A stretch of DNA of 64,000 nt from Maccoyibacter intestinihominis (GCF_040096355.1 NZ_JBBMEX010000012.1:1-64000), one strand, 5' to 3'; counted from the stretch's first letter, positions 7,795 to 17,908 are shown. A program made the numbers and translations. The notes: generated by a model not told the origin, from the sequence alone.

Positions 7795-9087
7795 CTAAGA
7801 CACTTTTAAGGTAAACTTCTGAATCTCTTTTTCCGTTGATACCTTTTCAATCTTTGCACCGACCCGGCTGAGTTTTTCCGGAAATTCTTCATATCCGCGT
7901 TCAATAAAATGAATGTCATCAATCACGGTAATTCCTTCGGCTGCAAGCCCTGCAATGACCAGTGCTGCACCGGCACGCAAATCCGGAGCACTGACCCTTG
8001 CACCCATATAATGGTCTACGCCATTGATAATGGCTACATTACTCTCAACCTTGATGTCTGCTCCCATACGAGTCAGTTCATCCACATATTTAAAACGGTT
8101 CTCAAAAATACTCTCCGTTACCGTACTCGTTCCCTGTGCAATTCCAAGTACCACTGCCATCTGTGGCTGCATATCCGTCGGAAAACCAGGATAAGGCAGT
8201 GTCGTCACCTGTGTATTGTGCAATGTTCCTGCCGCTGATACGCGTACTGCATCATCAAATTCCTCAATGCGGCATCCTGCTTCTAAGAGTTTTGCGGAAG
8301 TTGCCTCTAAATGTTTTGGAATGACATTCTTTACTAAAATATCTCCATGCGTTGCGGCTGCCGCAAACATAAAAGTTCCTGCCTCAATCTGATCCGGAAT
8401 GACCGAATAATCGGTCTTATGAAGACTCTCTACTCCGACAATACGGATAACATCGGTTCCGGCTCCGCGGATATTTGCGCCCATACTGTTTAAGAAGTTT
8501 GCAACGTCTACCACATGCGGCTCTTTTGCAGCGTTCTCGATCGTTGTCTTTCCATCTGCCATCACTGCTGCCATCATAACATTGATCGTTGCTCCAACAG
8601 AGACTTTATCTAAATAAATGTGGGTACCTACAAGCTCTTTTGCTTCTACGGCAACTGCTCCGTTCCGCAGTTCCACGCTTGCACCGAGTGCCTTAAATCC
8701 TTTGATATGCAGATCCATCGGTCGGCTTCCGATATTGCATCCGCCCGGCAGTGCGACCTCTGCCTCTTTGTATTTGCCAAGCAATGCTCCTAACAGATAG
8801 TAGGAAGCACGGATTTTTTTCATAGAGTCATAATCTACGCAAAGGCAATCAATATAAGATCCGTTGATCTTTACGGTATGACTGTCGATACGTTCTACTT
8901 TTGCTCCGATTCCCGCAATCGCATCCAACAGTACGTTAATATCACGAACATCAGGTAAATTATCTATTGTTACGGTTTCATCCGTCATAATGGCTGCCGC
9001 TAAAATGGCAAGTGCTGCATTCTTTGCACCACCAATTTCAACTTCACCGGAAAGCGGAACTCCACCTTTGATTACATATTGTTCCAT
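7795..9087 (-). CDS. murA: UDP-N-acetylglucosamine 1-carboxyvinyltransferase
   Basis: A 430-residue enzyme that transfers enolpyruvate from PEP to UDP-GlcNAc, the first committed step of peptidoglycan synthesis. The N-terminus VIKGGVPLSGEVEIGGAKNAAL holds the conserved Lys-Asn of the active site. PGGCNIGSRPMDLH contains the catalytic Cys that is the fosfomycin target. PYPGFPTDMQPQ and DLRAGAALVIAGLAA are further signatures. Length is normal. GAGGTG precedes the ATG. Clostridia often have two murA paralogues; which one this is cannot be told. It is monocistronic between a terminator and an AT-rich spacer of about 230 bases. Confidence 0.97.
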   Translation of the reverse strand: MEQYVIKGGVPLSGEVEIGGAKNAALAILAAAIMTDETVTIDNLPDVRDINVLLDAIAGIGAKVERIDSHTVKINGSYIDCLCVDYDSMKKIRASYYLLGALLGKYKEAEVALPGGCNIGSRPMDLHIKGFKALGASVELRNGAVAVEAKELVGTHIYLDKVSVGATINVMMAAVMADGKTTIENAAKEPHVVDVANFLNSMGANIRGAGTDVIRIVGVESLHKTDYSVIPDQIEAGTFMFAAAATHGDILVKNVIPKHLEATSAKLLEAGCRIEEFDDAVRVSAAGTLHNTQVTTLPYPGFPTDMQPQMAVVLGIAQGTSTVTESIFENRFKYVDELTRMGADIKVESNVAIINGVDHYMGARVSAPDLRAGAALVIAGLAAEGITVIDDIHFIERGYEEFPEKLSRVGAKIEKVSTEKEIQKFTLKVS

Positions 9088-9318
9088 CCTGCACCTCTAT
9101 ATTTTCATACAATCAGTAATTATAGTATCCTGTATTCTTATTTGTCAAGAATGTTTCTATCGTAAAATCTTTCCAATTATATTTCTGCTCATACAGTACT
9201 ATTATAGCATAATTTTCCCATTTGTAAATTTACATAGTTTTACTTTTTTATTACATTTCTATGGCAGGGATCATTTCTTACTACTTTACTATATGTGTCT
9301 TTCTTTTTTTAGTGCATT
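9088..9318. other. AT-rich spacer
   Basis: About 230 bases between the murA start and the foldase stop codon. It must carry the murA promoter on the minus strand and possibly the end of the foldase operon. No strong hairpin or RNA motif was recognised. Confidence 0.4.
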
Positions 9319-10356
9319 CTAATCCTGTTTTGTGTCTGTGGTCTCTTTTGCTTTGAAATGATTATCAAATTTGACCTGTTTCCAGACTTTTTTATCGATA
9401 TCAAATTTAAAATCGCTGGTATATTCATCGCATACCTTCTGATAAAGTTCCTGCTGACGCTGTCCGATGATCTCGTCTTTCTTCTCATCCGTTGCTTTCT
9501 GGTCGAACTCGCTGTCTAAACGGATCACATAATATCCCTTGTCTGTCTCAACCACACCGGACATTTCATTTGCTTTCAGCTTGTCTGCTGCTTTTAAGAC
9601 TTTTTTATCCAGACTGCTGTTCTCATCTTTTGCGGAACCGTAGGAGTCCTGTGCAACGGTCAGTCCTGCTTCTTCTGCCTTGGACTCTAATTCTTCCGGT
9701 TTTACTGCTGCTAATGCCTGTGCTTTCTGGCGCAATACTTTTTTCTCTGCATCACTGTATGCTTTCTGTTTTCCGTCCTCTGTAGTGGTTCCCTCGGTAG
9801 AAACGAAAACATAACTAAAGGTACGCTGCGCTGCTTCCTCGTCACTGACATTGGCATTGACATCTTCTTCTATTTTTGCCTGCATTCTCTGCTGGATCGT
9901 CACAAGACGCAGATACTCTTCTACATCTTCTTCTGTGGCACTCATTTCCGTAACGGCATCTTTCGAGTTGTCGGAGATAAATTTCTTTGCCGCTTTTTCT
10001 ATTTTCTTTTTATCCTCTTTGGTGATCTTCACACCATAGTCATCGGCATGCGCCGCTAATGCGTAATAGGTCTTTAAGGAATCCATAACCTGACTCTTTA
10101 CTTCCTCTTCCATGGTCTTTCCTTTTCCCGACATATCCTGTGACCAGTAATCATCCTTGAAATAGGAACCGTAAATACTGTCATAGGTATACTGGGTATA
10201 CCGTGCCATAAAATTCGCAACACCCAGTCTGACTTCTCCGTCTTTCATTTTTACAACAACTGCATCCTCATCTATCGACTTAGAAGCACATCCGGCTAAC
10301 ATAGATGCTCCCATCACTGCCGCAAGTGCCAATGCCGCAACTTTCTTTATTTTCAT
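9319..10356 (-). CDS. PrsA/SurA-like foldase lipoprotein (peptidylprolyl isomerase)
   Basis: A 345-residue secreted lipoprotein. The ATG at 10356 follows AGGAGGAACAG and gives a clean lipoprotein signal: MKIKKVAALALAAVMGASML then lipobox LAGC. The middle is a charged, helical SurA-N-like region. A parvulin-like segment (about 230-320) has KAADKLKANEMSGVVETDKGYYVIRLD, typical of the end of PpiC domains. The tail is lysine-rich. It probably assists folding of exported proteins at the outer face of the membrane. It starts 13 bases after mfd ends, on the same strand, so it is likely co-transcribed with mfd and pth. The catalytic fold is divergent, so isomerase activity is less certain than chaperone function. 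Confidence 0.85.
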   Translation of the reverse strand: MKIKKVAALALAAVMGASMLAGCASKSIDEDAVVVKMKDGEVRLGVANFMARYTQYTYDSIYGSYFKDDYWSQDMSGKGKTMEEEVKSQVMDSLKTYYALAAHADDYGVKITKEDKKKIEKAAKKFISDNSKDAVTEMSATEEDVEEYLRLVTIQQRMQAKIEEDVNANVSDEEAAQRTFSYVFVSTEGTTTEDGKQKAYSDAEKKVLRQKAQALAAVKPEELESKAEEAGLTVAQDSYGSAKDENSSLDKKVLKAADKLKANEMSGVVETDKGYYVIRLDSEFDQKATDEKKDEIIGQRQQELYQKVCDEYTSDFKFDIDKKVWKQVKFDNHFKAKETTDTKQD

Positions 10357-10369
10357 CTGTCTGTTCCTC

Positions 10370-13300
10370 CTAGTTTTCCTGTCTGCTTGTTTCATTATAG
10401 TGTAATACCAGCATTTTTTCAATATCCGTAAGGATCTTCTCGATCGCCTCTGTTACGGATAACTTCTCCTGTCTGGAATTTTTCTTAAAGTGGTAGGTAA
10501 AATACGGCCCCTTCTGATCCGGTGTAAAATCCAGTGCATAATCATACAGGGCAATAAAATCCGGGATCTTGACCGGGTCTATTGCTGCATGTTCTAAGAA
10601 CACAAAGCGTATATTTTCGCCTTTTTGCGTTACTTCTTTTAAAAAGCATGAATGTGCCTTGGCTTTGACTTTTGCGATCCAGAGCAGATTTTCGACGGAT
10701 TTCGGCGGGTCACCAAACCGGTCTATCAGCTCTTCTAACATCTCTTCGCTCTCTTCTTCATTTTCAATTCCCGCAATCCGCTTATAGATATCCAGCTTTT
10801 GGAATTCATTCGGGATATAAGCAGGCGGAATATACGCATCAATATCTACATCCAGTGCCGTGTCAAAGTTTTCCTCTTTCTGCTCTCCCTTTAAATGCCG
10901 GACTGCTTCATTTAACATCTTGCAGTAAAGGTCATATCCGACTGCTTCCATATGACCGTGCTGCTCTGCACCTAACAGATTTCCGGCACCACGAATCTCC
11001 AAATCACGCATAGCAATTTTGAAGCCGCTTCCTAAGTCCGTAAATTCCTTGATGGCTGCCAGACGTTTTTCTGCTATCTCCTTTAGCATCTTATCCCGTT
11101 TATAGAGCAGGAACGCATAAGCTGTCCGGTTCGACCTTCCGACTCTTCCGCGAAGCTGATAGAGCTGGGAAAGTCCCAGATTATCTGCATCGTGGATGAT
11201 CATTGTATTGACATTGGAGATATCCAGTCCGGTCTCAATAATGGTAGTCGATACCAGTACGTCGATTTCACCATTAATAAAACTGTACATGATGTTCTCT
11301 AATTCCCGCTCTTTCATCTGCCCATGAGCAAAGGCAACGGATGCCTCCGGAACCAGTGAGGCAATTTTTGCCGCAACATCTTCAATCTGATTTACCCGGT
11401 TAAAGACATAATACACCTGACCGTCTCTTGACATTTCCCGGACGATCGCCTCTCTGACTAATTCTTCGTTATACTCCATAACATAAGTCTGGATTGGCAT
11501 TCTGTCCATCGGAGGTTCTTCTAAGACGCTCATATCACGGATTCCGATCAGACTCATGTGCAGGGTTCTTGGGATCGGTGTCGCAGTTAATGTCAGTACG
11601 TCCACGTTTTCTTTCATTTTTTTGATCTTTTCTTTATGGGTAACGCCAAAACGCTGTTCCTCATCGATGATCAGAAGTCCTAAATCTTTAAACGCAACAT
11701 CTTTTGAAAGGACACGGTGCGTTCCTATGACAATATCGACCATTCCTTTTTTCAGATCCTCGATGGTCTTTTTCTGCTGCGCACTCGTCCGGAATCTGCA
11801 GAGCAGATCCACCCGTACCGGAAAATCTTTCATTCTTGACGCAAATGTATTGTAGTGCTGTTGTGCCAATATCGTTGTCGGAACTAAATATACCACCTGT
11901 TTTCCTTCCTGCACGGCTTTGAATGCCGCACGGATGGCAACTTCCGTCTTTCCATAGCCGACATCTCCGCAGATCAGACGGTCCATGATCTTCTTGCTCT
12001 CCATGTCCTGCTTGGTAGCTTCAATGGCAAGCTCCTGATCTTCCGTCTCCTCAAACGGGAACATTTCCTCAAATTCCCGTTGCCATACGGTATCTTCGCC
12101 ATATACATAACCTTCCCGGTTCTGACGTTTTGCGTAAAGTTCAACTAAATCCTGTGCAATATCCGCGACTGCCTTATGCACCTTTGACTTTGTCTTAGAC
12201 CACTCCTGTGTTCCTAATTTATTCAGCTTTGGTTTTTTGGCATCCGCACCGGCATATTTCTGGATCAGCTCTAACTGGGTTGCAAGGATATAGAGATTTC
12301 CGCCTTTGGCATATTCGATCTTAATGTAGTCTTTTACGACTTTATCTACTTCTACTTTTTCAATTCCGCGGTAGATACCAAGTCCGTGATTTTCATGGAC
12401 CACATAGTCGCCGACATGCAGATCGGAAAAGCTCTGTATCTGCTCTCCTTCATAGACTCTGCGTTTTTTCTTCTTTTTCTTTTCCCTGCCAAAAATATCA
12501 CTTTCCGAAATGACGACGCACTGCAGATCCGGGTACTCATAGCCCTTTTTGATTTTTCCATAGGCAACCATGACCTCGCCCGGTTTTACTTCATGCTCCT
12601 CGTCCTGTGTATAAAATGCACTGATCCCTTCTTCTGTGATATCCTGTGCCAGACGATTCGCTCTGGTTCTTGAACCGGATAGGAGAATGACACGATAGTG
12701 GTTCTTTTTATATCGTTTCAGATCCTTAATTAACAGTTCAAAACTGTTGTTATACGGATTGACGGTCTTCATCTGAATCGAAAAATATTCTTTGGTCGGA
12801 AGTGCCTTCTCTTTCATTTCAAGTGCCGCCAGACCGATGACCTTATGTGCCATCAGTCTTGCTGCAATTTCTTCATAGGAATAGAGAGAATCCATCTGTC
12901 CCGGTAAAATATAGCCTTTTTCCAGACGCTGCTTCATGCTCTCCTGAAACTCTTTTTCTATGACTCTTCCCTTTTCTATTGCCCGGACTGGTTCATCTAA
13001 AAATACCAGTGCATCCTCCTTAGAAAAATAATCCAGAAGCGAAACCGTTTCTTCTTCAAAATAGGTCAAATACGCATCCATACCCTCGACACTTCCGAAC
13101 TGCTCAATACTCTCCTTTGCAGTTGACGCTAACAGGCGCACACGGTGTGCTTCTTCGGTTTTCATTTCTTTTTGATAGAATTCACTTAGTTTTTTAGCAT
13201 CTGCATCAATTTTCTTTAAACCTTTTTCTAAGGTAGCCTCTTCAAAGATGATCTCTGCTGCCGGATAAATTTTAACTGTTTCAAGATTCTCTAGGGAACG

Positions 13301-13927
13301 CTGGCTCTCCGCTGAAAAGCTGCGGATCGAATCGATCTCATCGCCCCACAATTCAATACGATATGGATTTTCCTCTGTCAGTGGATAAATATCTATGATA
13401 CCGCCCCGGACTGCAAACTGTCCGCCTGCCTCTGCCTGATAATTTTTCTCATAGCCCATGGCTACTAACTGCTTCGTAAACTCCGTCAGAATCAGCTCAT
13501 CTCCCGGTGCGAGCCTTAAGATAAATTGTGTTAATTTTTCAAGAGGCATCAGGCGGTTCATCAAACCATCAAATGTCGTAACTAAAGTCATCTGCTCTTC
13601 TTCTAACAACACCTTCATGGCATTCATCCGCTCTTTGGTCAGCTGATTTCCCCGTAAGTCTGACTGGTAAAATAAAATATCTTTCGCCGGATAGTACACG
13701 GTATTGTCATCAAAAAAACGACAGTCCTCATACAATTCTCTGGCTTTTTGTTCGCTAAAAGTAGCAATGATTTTCTTTCCAAAACCATTGCCAACTCCGT
13801 ATACCATATGTGCTTTTCCTGCGTCAACGCAACCGGAAATCTGAATGATTCCCTTTTCTTTCTTTAGGAATTCCCGGATTTTTTCATAATCCGCCCAGCC
13901 ATGTAAGACTTCTTCGATTGCCTTCAT
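10370..13927 (-). CDS. mfd: transcription-repair coupling factor
   Basis: A 1185-residue DNA translocase that removes stalled RNA polymerase and recruits UvrA. The order is a UvrB-like N-terminal module (about 1-350), an RNA-polymerase-interacting CarD-like domain (about 500-575, with GDYVVHENHGLGIYRGIEKV), helicase domain 1 with Walker A GDVGYGKTEVAIRAAF and DEEQRFG box, helicase domain 2 with TTIIETGLDISNVNTMI and QLRGRVGRS, and a C-terminal TRCF domain. Length and motifs are standard. Only one base separates its start from the pth stop codon, so coupled translation is likely. Order pth-mfd-foldase resembles the spoVC-mfd-prsA neighbourhood of Bacilli. Confidence 0.98.
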   Translation of the reverse strand: MKAIEEVLHGWADYEKIREFLKKEKGIIQISGCVDAGKAHMVYGVGNGFGKKIIATFSEQKARELYEDCRFFDDNTVYYPAKDILFYQSDLRGNQLTKERMNAMKVLLEEEQMTLVTTFDGLMNRLMPLEKLTQFILRLAPGDELILTEFTKQLVAMGYEKNYQAEAGGQFAVRGGIIDIYPLTEENPYRIELWGDEIDSIRSFSAESQRSLENLETVKIYPAAEIIFEEATLEKGLKKIDADAKKLSEFYQKEMKTEEAHRVRLLASTAKESIEQFGSVEGMDAYLTYFEEETVSLLDYFSKEDALVFLDEPVRAIEKGRVIEKEFQESMKQRLEKGYILPGQMDSLYSYEEIAARLMAHKVIGLAALEMKEKALPTKEYFSIQMKTVNPYNNSFELLIKDLKRYKKNHYRVILLSGSRTRANRLAQDITEEGISAFYTQDEEHEVKPGEVMVAYGKIKKGYEYPDLQCVVISESDIFGREKKKKKKRRVYEGEQIQSFSDLHVGDYVVHENHGLGIYRGIEKVEVDKVVKDYIKIEYAKGGNLYILATQLELIQKYAGADAKKPKLNKLGTQEWSKTKSKVHKAVADIAQDLVELYAKRQNREGYVYGEDTVWQREFEEMFPFEETEDQELAIEATKQDMESKKIMDRLICGDVGYGKTEVAIRAAFKAVQEGKQVVYLVPTTILAQQHYNTFASRMKDFPVRVDLLCRFRTSAQQKKTIEDLKKGMVDIVIGTHRVLSKDVAFKDLGLLIIDEEQRFGVTHKEKIKKMKENVDVLTLTATPIPRTLHMSLIGIRDMSVLEEPPMDRMPIQTYVMEYNEELVREAIVREMSRDGQVYYVFNRVNQIEDVAAKIASLVPEASVAFAHGQMKERELENIMYSFINGEIDVLVSTTIIETGLDISNVNTMIIHDADNLGLSQLYQLRGRVGRSNRTAYAFLLYKRDKMLKEIAEKRLAAIKEFTDLGSGFKIAMRDLEIRGAGNLLGAEQHGHMEAVGYDLYCKMLNEAVRHLKGEQKEENFDTALDVDIDAYIPPAYIPNEFQKLDIYKRIAGIENEEESEEMLEELIDRFGDPPKSVENLLWIAKVKAKAHSCFLKEVTQKGENIRFVFLEHAAIDPVKIPDFIALYDYALDFTPDQKGPYFTYHFKKNSRQEKLSVTEAIEKILTDIEKMLVLHYNETSRQEN

Positions 13928-13928
13928 T

Positions 13929-14504
13929 TTAATCTGTTACCTTCTTATTATATTCATTCATTGCCTTTGCCACTTCGCCGTTTACCATATAGCAGACAGC
14001 TTCAGCCGCTCTTTCCATGGCACCTTCTAAATGTTCCCGCTCCTCTTTTGTAAATCGTCCTAATACAAAGTCTGCTAAATCCCAGTCCTTTGGCTTTTCA
14101 CCAACTCCCACTTTGATTCGCATAAATCTCTGCGTATTTAAACACTTAATAATGCTCTTCACACCATTATGGCCGCCTGCACTTCCGCTCTCACGAATAC
14201 GCAGATTTCCCGGTGAAAAACTGATATCATCATAGATGACAATCAATTCACTTTCCGGGTCCAATTTATAATAGTTCACCAGTTCCACAAGGCTCTCACC
14301 ACTTAAATTCATATAGGTCTGCGGTTTTGCGAGTATGACCTTCTGACCGTTTATAACTCCTTTTCCAAGTAGAGCTTTGTGTTTTTTTTCATTGATACTG
14401 ATATGATACTTCTCTGCTAAAGCATCAATGACATCAAATCCTACATTATGTCTTGTATGGTCGTATTGTCTTGTAGGATTCCCTAAACCTGCAATTAAGT
14501 ACAT
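13929..14504 (-). CDS. pth: peptidyl-tRNA hydrolase
   Basis: A 191-residue enzyme that releases tRNA from drop-off peptidyl-tRNAs. MYLIAGLGNPTRQYDHTRHNVGFDVID contains the catalytic His (TRHNVGF). KPQTYMNLSGESL, VIYDDISFSPGNLRIRESGSAGGHNG and IKVGVGEKP are complete family signatures. It lies between the GlmU-like gene (17 bases upstream) and mfd (1 base downstream), in the same operon. Confidence 0.97.
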   Translation of the reverse strand: MYLIAGLGNPTRQYDHTRHNVGFDVIDALAEKYHISINEKKHKALLGKGVINGQKVILAKPQTYMNLSGESLVELVNYYKLDPESELIVIYDDISFSPGNLRIRESGSAGGHNGVKSIIKCLNTQRFMRIKVGVGEKPKDWDLADFVLGRFTKEEREHLEGAMERAAEAVCYMVNGEVAKAMNEYNKKVTD

Positions 14505-14521
14505 TTCGTGTATTTCTCCTG

Positions 14522-15268
14522 TTAAGAATGTGTCTTCTTTCTCTCATCAATAATTTTTGCCGCTTCTGCAAGCTGCTGCTGATCATTGACTCCTGTAATG
14601 TCCTCTGCATTTTCCAATGCAAATGCATCTGCCTTTAAGCCTTTATTTTTAATAATGGTCAGTGTATCCGGCAGATAATATTCTCCCTGTGCATTATCCG
14701 TGGTCAGTAAATCCAATGCCTGTCGCAGCTCTTTTGTATCAAAGATGTACATACCCGAATTAATCTCATGGGATGCCAGTTCCGCCTCATTTGCATCTTT
14801 ATGCTCTACACTCTTAATAAAGTTCCCATTTTCATCACGGATAATTCGTCCATATCCGGTCGGGTCATCCACCATTGCGGATAATACCGTTACAGTATTT
14901 CCTTTTTCTCTGTGATATTCCTTTAATCTCTTTAATGTGCCTGCCGTAATCAGCGGAGTATCGCCAAACAAGATTAAGGTTTCTCCCTCTCCGGTCAGAA
15001 AATCACCCGCACATTTTACAGCGTGACCTGTTCCAAGCTGCTCTGTCTGCAATACATACTGAACATCCTGATGAGAAATCTCTGCCTCCACCACTTCATG
15101 TTTATAACCGACTACCAGACAGATATCCTTAGCACCTGCACCTTTTGCCGCATCAATCACATAGTCTACCAGACATTGTCCGTCTATACGGTGTACCACT
15201 TTTGGAAGTTCTGATTTCATTCGGGTTCCTTTTCCTGCTGCCAGTATAATGGCTTTCAACTGTTCCAT
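14522..15268 (-). CDS. GlmU-like UDP-GlcNAc pyrophosphorylase domain only
   Basis: A 248-residue nucleotidyltransferase. It matches the N-terminal uridyltransferase half of GlmU: ILAAGKGTRMKSELPKVVH at the start, QTEQLGTGHAVKCA, LILFGDTPLI, MVDDPTGYGRIIRDENGNF, EINSGMYIFD and QGEYYLPDTL. Classical GlmU is about 450 residues, with a left-handed beta-helix acetyltransferase domain; here the protein stops after the linker region (ENAEDITGVNDQQQLAEA) and pth follows 17 bases later. I see no leftover hexapeptide repeats downstream, so this is a natural single-domain form and not a recent truncation. Glucosamine-1-phosphate acetylation must come from another gene. Likely first gene of the operon with pth, mfd and foldase. 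Confidence 0.88.
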   Translation of the reverse strand: MEQLKAIILAAGKGTRMKSELPKVVHRIDGQCLVDYVIDAAKGAGAKDICLVVGYKHEVVEAEISHQDVQYVLQTEQLGTGHAVKCAGDFLTGEGETLILFGDTPLITAGTLKRLKEYHREKGNTVTVLSAMVDDPTGYGRIIRDENGNFIKSVEHKDANEAELASHEINSGMYIFDTKELRQALDLLTTDNAQGEYYLPDTLTIIKNKGLKADAFALENAEDITGVNDQQQLAEAAKIIDERKKTHS

Positions 15269-15476
15269 AATATCCTCCGCGTTTTAATTTGCTTTTCCCA
15301 TTATATTACAATACTTCATATTTTACAAAAACTTTTTGTATATTTTGTGGCGAAAATGTAACCTTTCCCATTTTTATTTCACTACTTTTTTAAATCACAG
15401 ACAGGACAGTCCCGACTTGCGAAACTGCCCTGCTGATAGGTTCATTTTATGAATACTTATCTATGTACAGAATTAT

Positions 15477-16598
15477 TTAGAACACATATCTCTCGTTATG
15501 CTCTACAACCACCTTCACACCATTGTCACCGCAATAGTATGTGTTTGCATTAAGTGTTCCTCTGCTCTCTACGATACAATTCTCTATATGTGTATTGTCT
15601 CCGATATAAACATCATTTAAGATGATCGAATTCTTGATCACACAATTCTTTCCGACAAAGACATTCTTAAACAATACAGAATTCTCTACCTTGCTGTTTA
15701 AGATACATCCACTCGATACCAGACTGTTCTTTACAACGGAACCGGTATTATATTTTGCCGGCGGCAGATCATCGATCTTAGAATAAATCTTTGGTTCACT
15801 GCGGAACATATAGTTACGCACATCTTCTTTTAAGAAATCCATATTGGTCTTGTAATAAGATTCTACAGTTGCGATGTTGCTCCAGTAACCGGTCATTTTA
15901 TATCCATAGATACGTTTCAGATTCTTATAGCGGATCAGGATATCCGTAACGAAGTCCCAACGTGCTTCTTCTGCACACTTTTCTAACATCTCGATCAATG
16001 CTCTTCTGCGGATGACATAAATGCCGGTAGATACGGTATTAGAACGTGCTACCATCGGTTTTTCTTCAAACTCTACAATCCTTGAATCCTCATTCATCCG
16101 AACGATTCCGAAACGGCACACATCATCTTCTTCCGGTCCCATATCCCTGCATACTACCGTGATGTCGGCTTTCTTGCTGATGTGGTAATCTAAGACTTCA
16201 TTGTAGTCCATCTTGTAGACACAGTCACCACTGGTAATGATCACATATGGTTCATGGCATCTCTTTAAGAAATCAATGTTTCGGTAAATCGCATCTGCCG
16301 TTCCACGATACCACCAGCTGTTATCGGATGTAACCGTTGGTGTAAAGACATAGAGTCCTCCCTGTTTTCTTCCGAAATCCCACCATTTTGAAGAACTTAA
16401 ATGTTCGTTCAGAGAGCGGGCATTATACTGTGTCAGCACTGCAACTTTCTGAATATGTGAATTTGACATATTGCTCAGTGCAAAATCTATACAACGGAAA
16501 CTTCCTCCGACCGGCATTGCCGCGATCGCTCTCTTATTTGAAAGCTCTCTCATCCGGTTATTGTTTCCGCCTGCTAAAATTAACCCTAATGCTTTCAT
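15477..16598 (-). CDS. glgD: glucose-1-phosphate adenylyltransferase regulatory subunit GlgD
   Basis: A 373-residue nucleotidyltransferase-like subunit. It begins KALGLILAGGNNNRMRELSNKRAIAAMPVGG, in which the glycine-rich loop lacks the GQGSRL pattern of the catalytic subunit. Later GDCVYKMDYNEVLDYH and a C-terminal beta-helix (SSGCILNSKVENSVLFKNV) match GlgD. GlgD of Firmicutes pairs with GlgC and raises its activity. The gene overlaps glgC by 4 bases (ATGA), so the two are translationally coupled. The product supports ADP-glucose supply for glycogen. Confidence 0.95.
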   Translation of the reverse strand: MKALGLILAGGNNNRMRELSNKRAIAAMPVGGSFRCIDFALSNMSNSHIQKVAVLTQYNARSLNEHLSSSKWWDFGRKQGGLYVFTPTVTSDNSWWYRGTADAIYRNIDFLKRCHEPYVIITSGDCVYKMDYNEVLDYHISKKADITVVCRDMGPEEDDVCRFGIVRMNEDSRIVEFEEKPMVARSNTVSTGIYVIRRRALIEMLEKCAEEARWDFVTDILIRYKNLKRIYGYKMTGYWSNIATVESYYKTNMDFLKEDVRNYMFRSEPKIYSKIDDLPPAKYNTGSVVKNSLVSSGCILNSKVENSVLFKNVFVGKNCVIKNSIILNDVYIGDNTHIENCIVESRGTLNANTYYCGDNGVKVVVEHNERYVF

Positions 16599-17869
16599 TG
16601 TATCTCACCTGCCTTAATGATGTATTCGCCTGCCTTCAACTCTCCTTCTGTATAATCGGAAAGTTCTGTTACACCGGAAATTGCCGTATTCTTACCAATC
16701 TTTACTCCTTCCGGTATATAGGAATTCTCTCCTACCGTAACAAGTCCGAATGCATAAATACTCTCATTTAATTTGCTCGGTGCTTCTTCGCCTTCACCTA
16801 AAACCACACGGTCTGCAATCTCGGTATTCTCTGCCACGATGGATTTATCGATAATGACATTCTCGCCGATCGTGGTATTTGCCATAATAATGGAATCACG
16901 GACAACACTGCCTTTGCCGATCCGTACATTTGCTCCGATCACGGAACTATGTACTTCTCCGTAAATCTCGCTGCCTTCCCCGATGATACTCTTTTCCACT
17001 ACGGCATCTTCTGATAAATACTGTGGTTCAAAAATCTCACTCTTGGTATAGATTCTCCAGTATTCCTCGTAGAGATTGAATTCCGGGATCAGATCGATCA
17101 GTTCCATATTGGCTTCCCAATAAGAGCCTAAGGTTCCAACATCTTTCCAGTATCCGTTGTATTCATAAGCAAACAGTCTCTGCTGCTTGCTGTGGCAATA
17201 CGGAATTACATGCTTTCCGAAGTCACAGTTGCTCTGATCCTTCATAGAGATCAGGGCTTCCTTTAAAACTTTCCATGTGAAGATGTAAATTCCCATGGAT
17301 GCCAGATTACTTCTCGGCTTCTCCGGTTTTTCCTCAAATTCCGTAATACGTCTTTCTTCATCTGTAATAACGATTCCAAAACGGCTTGCCTCTTCGATCG
17401 GTACCGGCATTGCTGCAATGGTTACATCCGCATTATTTTCCTTATGGAAATCCAACATAACCTCATAATCCATCTTATAAATATGGTCACCGGATAAGAT
17501 CAGGACATATTCCGGATCATAGGTATCAATGTAATTCATATTCTGGTAAATGGCATTCGCTGTTCCTGTATACCATTCACTGTTATTGCTCTTTTCATAT
17601 GGAGGAAGTACGGTTACTCCACCATTGTTCCGGTCTAAATCCCACGGAATACCTATTCCTATGTGAGTATTCAGCCGCAACGGCTGATACTGTGTCAGAA
17701 CTCCGACTGTATCAATCCCTGAGTTGATACAGTTACTTAACGGAAAATCTATAATACGATACTTTCCTCCGAAAGTTACCGCCGGTTTTGCCACTTTGGC
17801 TGTCAGAACGCCTAATCTGCTTCCCTGACCTCCCGCTAACAGCATCGCAATCATTTCTTTCTTTGCCAT
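16595..17869 (-). CDS. glgC: glucose-1-phosphate adenylyltransferase catalytic subunit
   Basis: A 424-residue enzyme that makes ADP-glucose from ATP and glucose-1-phosphate. Catalytic features are LLAGGQGSRLGVLTAKVAKPAVTFGG, YRIIDFPLSNCINSG, SGDHIYKMDYEVML and FEEKPEKPRSN, followed by a left-handed beta-helix domain (VIGANVRIGKGSVVRDSIIM). The start is taken at 17869 because AAAAGGGGTG lies about 8 bases before it; the two nearby alternatives at 17875 and 17878 leave no spacing from that site. First gene of the glgC-glgD pair. A promoter is visible just upstream. Confidence 0.96.
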   Translation of the reverse strand: MAKKEMIAMLLAGGQGSRLGVLTAKVAKPAVTFGGKYRIIDFPLSNCINSGIDTVGVLTQYQPLRLNTHIGIGIPWDLDRNNGGVTVLPPYEKSNNSEWYTGTANAIYQNMNYIDTYDPEYVLILSGDHIYKMDYEVMLDFHKENNADVTIAAMPVPIEEASRFGIVITDEERRITEFEEKPEKPRSNLASMGIYIFTWKVLKEALISMKDQSNCDFGKHVIPYCHSKQQRLFAYEYNGYWKDVGTLGSYWEANMELIDLIPEFNLYEEYWRIYTKSEIFEPQYLSEDAVVEKSIIGEGSEIYGEVHSSVIGANVRIGKGSVVRDSIIMANTTIGENVIIDKSIVAENTEIADRVVLGEGEEAPSKLNESIYAFGLVTVGENSYIPEGVKIGKNTAISGVTELSDYTEGELKAGEYIIKAGEIQ

Positions 17870-17908
17870 TCTCATCACCCCTTTTAACCTTGCTTTTATT
17901 TCTTAATA

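Noticed and set aside
15340..15470. Hairpin after glgD (GGACAGTCCC... region) as a terminator
   Set aside because: The stem is imperfect and no T-run follows on the minus strand, so it stays unassigned.
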